NCBI RefSeq assembly: GCF_902498825.1
Contig: NZ_LR701459.1
Span: 2,775,890-2,839,889, forward strand
Direction: 5' to 3'
DNA length: 64,000 bases
Origin: Rhizobium sp. EC-SD404
GTDB taxonomy: Bacteria > Pseudomonadota > Alphaproteobacteria > Rhizobiales > Rhizobiaceae
Shown here: in pieces, positions 58,048-64,000 of the stretch
How positions within the stretch are numbered: position 1 is the first letter of the stretch
Layout: every line of letters starts with the position of its first letter
Program-made: the position numbers and the translations under genes
The notes under the pieces: generated by a model
Databases searched by the model: none
The model's input: only the letters and a program-made list of their open reading frames with translations
What the model was told of the DNA's origin: nothing

Positions 58048-58946
58048 GGCCGGACTCCCATGCGCTTCAGCACGATGCGCTCGACGACACCGATCACGAA
58101 GATCAGCGTCGCGGAAAGCGCCGCCGCCATGAAGAGAGCCGCCCAGATTTGCGTGGTCTGGCCGTAATAGCTGCCGGCAAGCAGGCGCGAACCGAGACCG
58201 CCGGCAGCACCTGTCGGCAATTCGCCGACGATCGCCCCGACGAGGCTCGCCGCGACGCCGACCTTCATCGATGTGAAGAGATAGGGCATCGCACTCGGCC
58301 AGCGCAACTTTCCGAACACCTGGCCGCGTGAGGAGTGATACGTCCGCATGAGATCGAGTTGCAGCGCATCGGGGCTGCGAAAGCCCTTCACCATACCGAC
58401 GACGACGGGGAAGAACGACAGATAGGTGGAGATCAGCGATTTCGGCACGAGGCCGGTCAGGCCAATGGATGCGAGAACGACCACGATCATAGGCGCGATC
58501 GCAAGGATCGGGATCGTCTGCGATGCGATCAGCCAAGGCATCAGCGACCGATCGACCGCGCGGTTGTGCACGATCAGGACGGCGAGCGCGATGCCGAGCG
58601 CCGTGCCCATGACGAAGCCGAGCAACGTCGCCGAGAGCGTGATCCAGGCGTGGTAGACGAGGCTGCGGCGCGAGGTGACCTCCTGCATCGCCACCGAATT
58701 CCACAGTTCCACCAGAACCTGGTGCGGCGCCGGCAGAACCGGCCGGTCCTGCGCGAATGTGCCGGCGATGAACTGCCAGACCGTCCAGTCCGCCTGGCCG
58801 GCGCGATCGAACACCTGCAACTGCCAACGCGCATTGAGCCAGATCGTGCAGGCATACCAGATGACGAGGATGGCAAGCACCATCGTCGCCACCGGCACGG
58901 CGCGGCCCTCGGTCAGGCGTCGACGGGGGGCTGTGATCGTCGTCAT
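58044..58946 (-). CDS. ABC transporter permease
   Basis: This 300-residue membrane protein has six or so spans. The loop DLMRTYHSSRGQVFGKLRWP is the coupling region. It is a second permease of the NitT/TauT class, so the importer is a heterodimer. It overlaps the other permease by 4 bases and lies 12 bases after the ATPase gene. Confidence 0.92.
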   Translation of the reverse strand: MTTITAPRRRLTEGRAVPVATMVLAILVIWYACTIWLNARWQLQVFDRAGQADWTVWQFIAGTFAQDRPVLPAPHQVLVELWNSVAMQEVTSRRSLVYHAWITLSATLLGFVMGTALGIALAVLIVHNRAVDRSLMPWLIASQTIPILAIAPMIVVVLASIGLTGLVPKSLISTYLSFFPVVVGMVKGFRSPDALQLDLMRTYHSSRGQVFGKLRWPSAMPYLFTSMKVGVAASLVGAIVGELPTGAAGGLGSRLLAGSYYGQTTQIWAALFMAAALSATLIFVIGVVERIVLKRMGVRP

Positions 58947-58958
58947 TGCACGCAGTGC

Positions 58959-59792
58959 TCAATCATAGCTGTGCCCTGCCCTGAGGCCGTCACGGACGCG
59001 CGCGGCAATGGCGAGGAACTCCGGTGTTTCGCGGATCTCCAGCGGACGGTCCTCGCCGAGGTCGCAATCGATCACTTCGTGGATGCGGCCCGGTCTCGGG
59101 CTCATCACAACGATCTTCGTCGAAAGGAAGACGGCCTCCGGGATCGAGTGTGTGACGAAAGCCACGGTCTTTTGCGTCTTTGCCCAAAGCTGCAGCAACT
59201 GCTCGTTCAGATGGTCGCGCACGATCTCGTCCAGCGCGCCGAAGGGCTCGTCCATCAAAAGCATGTCCGGATCGAACGACAGGGCGCGCGCGATCGATGC
59301 GCGCTGCTGCATGCCGCCGGACAGTTGCCAGGGGAACTTGTTCTCGAAGCCAGAGAGATCGACCAGCGAGAGATTGTCGCGGATACGCTTCTGACGCTCG
59401 GCCGCGCTGAAGCCCATGACCTCGAGCGGCAGTGCGATGTTTTTGCCGATCGTGCGCCACGGATAGAGCGCCGGCGCCTGGAAGACATACCCGTAGGCCC
59501 GCGCCTTGCGCGCGGCTTCCGGGCTGAGCCCGTTGACCGAGATGGTGCCGCCGGTCGGCTGTTCCAGATCCGCTATCACGCGCAGAAGCGTTGTCTTGCC
59601 GCAGCCGGACGGGCCGATGAAGGACACGAACTCGCCCTGCCGGATCGTGAGATTGATCTTCGAAAGGGCATGGATGGGGCCGTCGCCGGTCTGGAAGGTG
59701 AGATCGAGGTCGCGCGCTTCGATGACCGGCTTGCCAAAGCTTGCCGCCACAGGATCGCTCTGCATCGTCTGTCCGGGCATCGCCACGTTCAT
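58959..59792 (-). CDS. ABC transporter ATP-binding protein
   Basis: This 277-residue protein has Walker A in SFIGPSGCGKTTLLRVIADL, the signature QLSGGMQQRASIARALSFDP, and Walker B in MLLMDEPFGALDEIVR. It powers the importer formed with the two permeases. Its start codon shares one base with the hydantoinase stop (TGATG), so it is coupled to the catabolic genes. Confidence 0.95.
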   Translation of the reverse strand: MNVAMPGQTMQSDPVAASFGKPVIEARDLDLTFQTGDGPIHALSKINLTIRQGEFVSFIGPSGCGKTTLLRVIADLEQPTGGTISVNGLSPEAARKARAYGYVFQAPALYPWRTIGKNIALPLEVMGFSAAERQKRIRDNLSLVDLSGFENKFPWQLSGGMQQRASIARALSFDPDMLLMDEPFGALDEIVRDHLNEQLLQLWAKTQKTVAFVTHSIPEAVFLSTKIVVMSPRPGRIHEVIDCDLGEDRPLEIRETPEFLAIAARVRDGLRAGHSYD

Positions 59793-61249
59793 CAGACCCC
59801 GCTCGCCGGAATGCCGGTGCGCTCGACCTTGCGGGGAGCGGTCAGTTCCTTCCAGGTGGAGAGCGCGCGGTTGACCGGCTGATCAGGCTTGCGCGCGACG
59901 AACTGGCCGTGGCCCATGCGCCCTTCAAAGCCGCCGTCACGCACAGCGACATGGCCGCGCGTGAGAACGAAGCGCGGCAGGCCTGTCACTTCGACACCCT
60001 CGAACACGTTGTAGTCGATCGCCGAGGCCTGCGTGTCCGCGGAGATCGTCTTCTTCGCCTTCGGGTCGAGCACGATGATGTCGGCATCGGCACCGACGAG
60101 AATCGCGCCTTTCTTCGGGTACATGTTGAGGATCTTCGCGATGTTCGTCGACGTCGCCGCCACGAACTCGTTCATTGTCAACCTGCCTGTCGCGACGCCC
60201 TTCGTCCAAAGCACCGGCAGGCGGTCTTCAAGGCCGCCCGTGCCGTTGGGGATCTTGGTGAAATCGTCGCGGCCGTACCGCTTCTGCTCTGTGGTGAACG
60301 CGCAGTGGTCCGTCGCCACCACCTGCAGCGAACCGGCTGCAAGGCCCGCCCAAAGACCGTCCTGATGCAGTTTGGAACGGAATGGCGGCGACATGACGCG
60401 ACGTGCGGCGTGATCCCAATCGGGGTGCTGGTATTCACTTTCGTCGAGGACCAGATGCTGGATGAGCGGCTCGCCATAGACGCGCTTGCCGAGTTGGCGG
60501 GCACGGCGGATCGCCTCATGCGCTTCTTCGCACGAGACGTGGACGATATAGAGCGGAACCCCCGCCATGTCGGCGATCATGATGGCACGGTTGGCCGCCT
60601 CGCCTTCCACCTGCGGAGGGCGCGAATAGGCATGTGCTTCCGGGCCGTTGTTGCCATTGGCGAGCAGCTTCTGCTGGAGCGAGGCGACGACGTCGCCGTT
60701 CTCGGCATGGACGAGCGGCAGCGCGCCAAGCTCGGCGCAGCGCTGGAAAGACGCGTACATCTCATCGTCATTGACCATGAGCGCGCCCTTGTAGGCCATG
60801 AAATGCTTGAAGGTGTTGATGCCCTTCTCGCGAACGACCGTCTCCATCTCGTTGAAGACCTGCTCGCCCCACCAGGTGACCGCCATGTGGAAGGAGTAGT
60901 CGCACATCGCCTTGGTCGACTTGTTGTCCCAGGCCTGCAGCGCTTCGAGCAGCGACTGCCCCGGCGCGGGCAGGCAGAAATCGACGACCATAGTCGTGCC
61001 ACCGGTCAACGCCGCCCTGGTGCCACTCTCGAAATCATCCGACGAATAGGTGCCCATGAAGGGCATCTCCAGATGGGTATGCGGATCAATGCCGCCCGGC
61101 ATCACATAGCAACCCGTCGCGTCCAGCACCTCGTCGCCCGCAAGGTTCGGCCCGATCTGCGTGATCACCCCGTTTTCGATCAGCACATCGGCTTCATAGG
61201 TGAGATCGGCGGTGACGACCGTACCGTTCTTGATGACTTTGGTGGACAT
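59792..61249 (-). CDS. hydA: Dihydropyrimidinase / D-hydantoinase
   Basis: This 485-residue metal hydrolase has the first metal histidines in GGIDPHTHLEMPFMG, the carboxylated lysine in FKHFMAYKGALMVNDDE, and LVHAENGDVV. VVATDHCAFTTEQKR and the late GADADIIVLDPK segments fit this family. It opens dihydrouracil or hydantoin rings, the second step of reductive pyrimidine breakdown. GGGAGC precedes ATG 61249. Confidence 0.95.
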   Translation of the reverse strand: MSTKVIKNGTVVTADLTYEADVLIENGVITQIGPNLAGDEVLDATGCYVMPGGIDPHTHLEMPFMGTYSSDDFESGTRAALTGGTTMVVDFCLPAPGQSLLEALQAWDNKSTKAMCDYSFHMAVTWWGEQVFNEMETVVREKGINTFKHFMAYKGALMVNDDEMYASFQRCAELGALPLVHAENGDVVASLQQKLLANGNNGPEAHAYSRPPQVEGEAANRAIMIADMAGVPLYIVHVSCEEAHEAIRRARQLGKRVYGEPLIQHLVLDESEYQHPDWDHAARRVMSPPFRSKLHQDGLWAGLAAGSLQVVATDHCAFTTEQKRYGRDDFTKIPNGTGGLEDRLPVLWTKGVATGRLTMNEFVAATSTNIAKILNMYPKKGAILVGADADIIVLDPKAKKTISADTQASAIDYNVFEGVEVTGLPRFVLTRGHVAVRDGGFEGRMGHGQFVARKPDQPVNRALSTWKELTAPRKVERTGIPASGV

Positions 61250-61262
61250 GAATGCTCCCAAG

Positions 61263-61594
61263 TTAAAGGTCAACGAGGCCAAGGACGATCGTCAGGGACC
61301 GGGCCAAATGGTTCATCGTGTCGTCATCCATCCGCCCGATGGCCTCCCCGATGCGCGATCGATTGGCCGACTGAATCTTGTCCACCATAATCTCCGACGG
61401 CAATCTAAGTCCGTTCTCGATCGTGGGCTCGACGGCAACACGGAAAAACTCGGATCTGACGAAAAACTGCTCAGCGGGCACAGAACCACCGTCCGTAGAT
61501 TGTCATTGAGCACATCTGCCTGGACAATGACTGCAGGTCGCGGTTTCCCGATGTCGCCTGGCAAGGAAACGACCACCACATCGCCTCGCCTCAT
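61263..61594 (-). pseudogene. MazF/PemK-type toxin, frameshifted
   Basis: The frame starting at 61594 reads MRRGDVVVVSLPGDIGKPRP and AVIVQADVLNDNLRTVVLCP, clear MazF/PemK (an mRNA-cutting ribonuclease). After about residue 47 the family sequence continues in the next frame: RVAVEPTIENGLRLPSEIMV and DKIQSANRSRIGEAIGR, to a stop at 61263. The break lies at a run of five A's (61444-61448; T's on the coding strand). One more T would join the frames. The toxin is either inactive or the run is misread. Confidence 0.85.
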
Positions 61595-61812
61595 ATCTGG
61601 TCCTGGCCTTCCCACATGTCCTGCTGAACCGCGTCGATCCAATTGCCGATGTCTTCTTCCTCATCGGCCAGCGCGATCCTCTTCGCTTCAGCCACAGCGA
61701 GGGCAAGCATCTTCGGATTTGCGAAGTTCGGCACCCAGACCTCGATGGGTCGATACCCTTCCGCGATTAACTCAGCTCGTTCCTCTTCCGTCCGTTCTCT
61801 TGGCCGTCCCAT
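61591..61812 (-). CDS. MazE-type antitoxin
   Basis: This 73-residue protein begins MGRPRERTEEERAELIAEGY and is acidic, like MazE-type antitoxins. GGAGG stands about 5 bases before the ATG at 61812; the frame is open to 61824. The stop overlaps the toxin start by 4 bases, as usual. It lies between the hydantoinase and carbamoylase genes. Confidence 0.8.
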   Translation of the reverse strand: MGRPRERTEEERAELIAEGYRPIEVWVPNFANPKMLALAVAEAKRIALADEEEDIGNWIDAVQQDMWEGQDQI

Positions 61813-61845
61813 GACTGCCTCCATCGATCCAATTGGCGTGCCAGT

Positions 61846-63093
61846 CTACTCCACGATCTCCGCCGTCTCCACGACCGCATGGAACAGGACGTCGGCGCCG
61901 GCTTTCGCCCATTCCTTGGAAATCTCTTCGTCCTCGTTGTGGCTGAGGCCGTCGACGCAGGGGCACATGACCATCGCGGTCGGCGCGACGCGGTTGATCC
62001 AGCAGGCGTCGTGACCGGCCCCCGATACGATGTCGCGGTGGCTGTAGCCAAGACGTTCGGCAGCGTCGCGGATAGCCTTGACGCAGCCCGCGTCGAAGGT
62101 GACGGGATCGAAATGTCCGACCGCTTCGATCTCGATCTCGATACCGAGCTCTGCCGCAATTTTCGGCGCCTCTGCCTCCAAACGTGCCTTCATCGCATCA
62201 AGCGTCGCCTGGTCGGGCGAGCGGAAGTCGACGGTGAAGACGACCTTGCCGGGGATCACGTTGCGCGAGTTCGGGAACACCTCGCAATGGCCGATCGCAC
62301 CGACCGCGTTAGGCTGATGATCCATGGCGATGGTGTGGACGAGTTCGGTGATGCGCGCCATTCCGAGACCGGCATTGCGGCGCATCGGCATCGGCGTCGA
62401 GCCGGTATGGGCGTCCTTGCCGGTCAGCGTCACCTGCAGCCACCACAGCCCCTGGCCATGCGAGACGACACCGATATCTTTGCCTTCCAGCTCGAGGATC
62501 GGACCCTGCTCGATGTGCAGCTCGAAGAACGCCTTCATCTTTCGAACGCCGATCTTCTCTTCGCCCTTCCAGCCGATCCGCTCGAGCTCGGCGCCGAATT
62601 TCAGCCCCTTGGCGTCGGCACGCTCCAGCGCCCAGTCGAGCGCGTGGATGCCGGCAAAGACCCCGGAGGCGAGCATGGCCGGGGCGAAACGCGTGCCCTC
62701 CTCGTTCGTCCAGTTGGTGACGACGATCGGATGCTTGGTCTTGATGTCGAGATCGTTCAGCGTGCGGATGACTTCGAGCCCACCCAGAACACCGAGCACG
62801 CCGTCATATTTTCCGCCGGTCGGCTGCGTGTCGAGATGGCTGCCCACATAGACCGGAAGCGCGTCCGGGTCGGTGCCCTCGCGGCGATGGAACATGTTGC
62901 CCATCTCGTCGACGCCCATGGTGAGGCCCGCCTCGTCGCACCAGCGCTTGAAGAGATGCCGTCCCTCGCCGTCTTCGTCGGTCAAGGTCTGGCGATTGTT
63001 GCCACCCCTAAGGCCTGGGCCGATTTGCGCCATCTCCATCAGGCTGTCCCACAGGCGATCGCCGTCGATGCGCATGTTTCCAGCAAGTGCCAT
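61846..63093 (-). CDS. Zn-dependent N-carbamoyl amidohydrolase (hydantoinase/carbamoylase family)
   Basis: This 415-residue M20-type hydrolase has the metal-binding histidine in YVGSHLDTQPTGGKYDG, the acidic pair in NWTNEEGTRFAPAMLASG, ELHIEQGPILE, and the late GAGHDACWINRVAPTAMV. The group includes beta-ureidopropionase, N-carbamoyl amino-acid hydrolase and allantoate amidohydrolase. With a hydantoinase next to it, a role in the third step of pyrimidine catabolism is most likely. AAGGA precedes the ATG at 63093. Confidence 0.92.
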   Translation of the reverse strand: MALAGNMRIDGDRLWDSLMEMAQIGPGLRGGNNRQTLTDEDGEGRHLFKRWCDEAGLTMGVDEMGNMFHRREGTDPDALPVYVGSHLDTQPTGGKYDGVLGVLGGLEVIRTLNDLDIKTKHPIVVTNWTNEEGTRFAPAMLASGVFAGIHALDWALERADAKGLKFGAELERIGWKGEEKIGVRKMKAFFELHIEQGPILELEGKDIGVVSHGQGLWWLQVTLTGKDAHTGSTPMPMRRNAGLGMARITELVHTIAMDHQPNAVGAIGHCEVFPNSRNVIPGKVVFTVDFRSPDQATLDAMKARLEAEAPKIAAELGIEIEIEAVGHFDPVTFDAGCVKAIRDAAERLGYSHRDIVSGAGHDACWINRVAPTAMVMCPCVDGLSHNEDEEISKEWAKAGADVLFHAVVETAEIVE

Positions 63094-63147
63094 GGCGGTT
63101 CCTTCCATATAAGAAATGCTTTCGATTGGTGCGCGCAAAAAGCGCCG

Positions 63148-64000
63148 TCACTCGAGTGACGTCAGGATGTCCTTCAGCGTGTCGAAGATGAAATCGATCT
63201 GGCCCTTTTCGATGATCAGCGGCGGCGACAGCGCGATGATGTCCCCGGTCGTGCGGATGAGCAGCCCCGCGTCGTAGGCCTTGAGGAATGCCGAGAAGGC
63301 GCGCTTCGTCGGCAAGCCGGCGATCGGCTCCAGTTCGATTGCGCCCACCAGGCCGATCGAGCGCAGATCGATGACGTGCGGCAAGCCCTTGAGCGAATGG
63401 AGCGCTTCGGCAAAGTAGGGTGCAAGCTCGCTCGCACGGGTCAGCAGGCCTTCTTCCTGATAGGTGTCAAGTGTGCCGAGCGCGGCGGCGGAAGCGATCG
63501 GATTGCCCGAATAGGTATAGCCGTGGAAGAACTCGATCAGGTGCTCGGGGCCGGTCATGAAGGCATCGTAGATGTCCTTCTTCACAAACACCGCGCCCAT
63601 CGGAATGACGCCGTTGGTCAGCCCCTTTGCCGTGACCATGATGTCCGGCGTAACGCCGAAATAGTCGGCCGCGAACGGCGTGCCGAGGCGGCCGTAACCG
63701 GTGATGACTTCATCGAAGATCAGAAGAATACCGTGCTGGTTGCAGATTTCGCGCAGCTTTTTCAGATAGCCCTTCGGCGGGACAAGCACGCCGGTTGAGC
63801 CGGCCACTGGCTCGACGATCACGGCAGCGATGGTCGATGGATCATGCAGGGTCGCGATCCGCAGCAGGTCGTCGGCCAGTTCCGCGCCATGCTCCGGCTC
63901 GCCGACCGTATAAGCGTTGCGGTCCAGATCATGCGTGTGGCGCATGTGGTCGACGCCGGTCAGCAGCGTTCCGAACATCTTGCGGTTGGTGACGATGCCG
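63148..64000 (-). CDS. Class III aminotransferase (omega-amino acid type), partial
   Basis: The open frame runs from beyond the window edge (64000) to a stop at 63148 and encodes the last 283 residues or so. The PLP lysine is in IMVTAKGLTNGVIPMGAVFV, and the cofactor aspartate in GILLIFDEVITGYGRLG. FFHGYTYSGNPIASAAALGT is the usual class III segment. In pyrimidine catabolism such an enzyme transaminates beta-alanine. The N terminus is missing. Confidence 0.92.
   Translation of the reverse strand, partial: GIVTNRKMFGTLLTGVDHMRHTHDLDRNAYTVGEPEHGAELADDLLRIATLHDPSTIAAVIVEPVAGSTGVLVPPKGYLKKLREICNQHGILLIFDEVITGYGRLGTPFAADYFGVTPDIMVTAKGLTNGVIPMGAVFVKKDIYDAFMTGPEHLIEFFHGYTYSGNPIASAAALGTLDTYQEEGLLTRASELAPYFAEALHSLKGLPHVIDLRSIGLVGAIELEPIAGLPTKRAFSAFLKAYDAGLLIRTTGDIIALSPPLIIEKGQIDFIFDTLKDILTSLE

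Noticed and set aside
57172..58962. 596-codon frame that looks like a double permease
   Set aside because: The first 305 codons are a shadow of the second permease, which is complete in another frame with clear membrane spans.

Overview
The window comes from a GC-rich alphaproteobacterium, most likely of the Hyphomicrobiales (rhizobial group). The strongest clue is a complete PhyR-NepR-EcfG general stress response core at 52068-53780, a system known only in Alphaproteobacteria. The conjugation backbone and the GC-rich codon use fit the same group. I cannot name a genus.

Left part (1 to about 38.3 kb): an integrative and conjugative element (ICE). It has accessory and control genes (DUF2493, DUF736, XRE, DUF2285 and a frameshifted DUF6499/DUF2285 gene; 1-3.35 kb). 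A type I restriction-modification island follows (3.4-12.45 kb). Transfer genes come next: AlpA-like HTH, DUF2840, TraF-like peptidase, SLT transglycosylase, relaxase, TraG and CopG (12.6-19.06 kb). A PIN-domain cargo gene (19.1-20.25 kb) separates these from a P-type mating-pair operon trbBCDEJKLFGI plus DUF2274 (20.37-29.97 kb). The element carries three cargo blocks. The first is the restriction operon, which contains two specificity subunits, a TIGR04141/DUF6119 protein and a YgjP-like metallopeptidase. The second is the PIN gene. The third is a LysR/AraC-controlled cluster (29.9-37.5 kb) with an atypical SDR, two antibiotic-biosynthesis-monooxygenase-fold proteins (one with a Tat signal), a GST, a Tat-exported propeller-like protein, an Ig-like protein and an isochorismatase-type hydrolase. 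A degenerate stretch leads to an intact tRNA-Arg(CCG) at 38286-38362. A 45-bp copy of its 5' half lies 179 bp further on. This is the probable right end of the element. No integrase lies inside the window, so the other end must be to the left.

Right part (about 38.6-64 kb): chromosome-like. It holds a D,D-carboxypeptidase lipoprotein, a lytic transglycosylase, an SDR, and molybdate uptake and control (modABC, modE). Then comes an acyl-CoA/short-chain dehydrogenase group with an ACAD10/11-type kinase-like phosphotransferase. The stress block follows: a cell-envelope operon, CsbD, PhyR/NepR/EcfG, a single-domain response regulator, a Crp/Fnr regulator and a glycine-zipper lipoprotein. Four exact EcfG promoters (GGAAC-N16-CGTT) and one near match tie nepR-ecfG, csbD, the envelope operon, the lipoprotein gene and phyR into one regulon. 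The last block, on the minus strand, is a reductive pyrimidine/hydantoin catabolic operon: class III aminotransferase, carbamoylase, hydantoinase and ABC importer. A MazEF-type module sits inside it, and its toxin frame is broken.

The sequence also shows a candidate oriT beside the relaxase, operator-like palindromes for the XRE and ModE regulators, and several clear intrinsic terminators. All functional names come from reading motifs and gene order. No database search was run.
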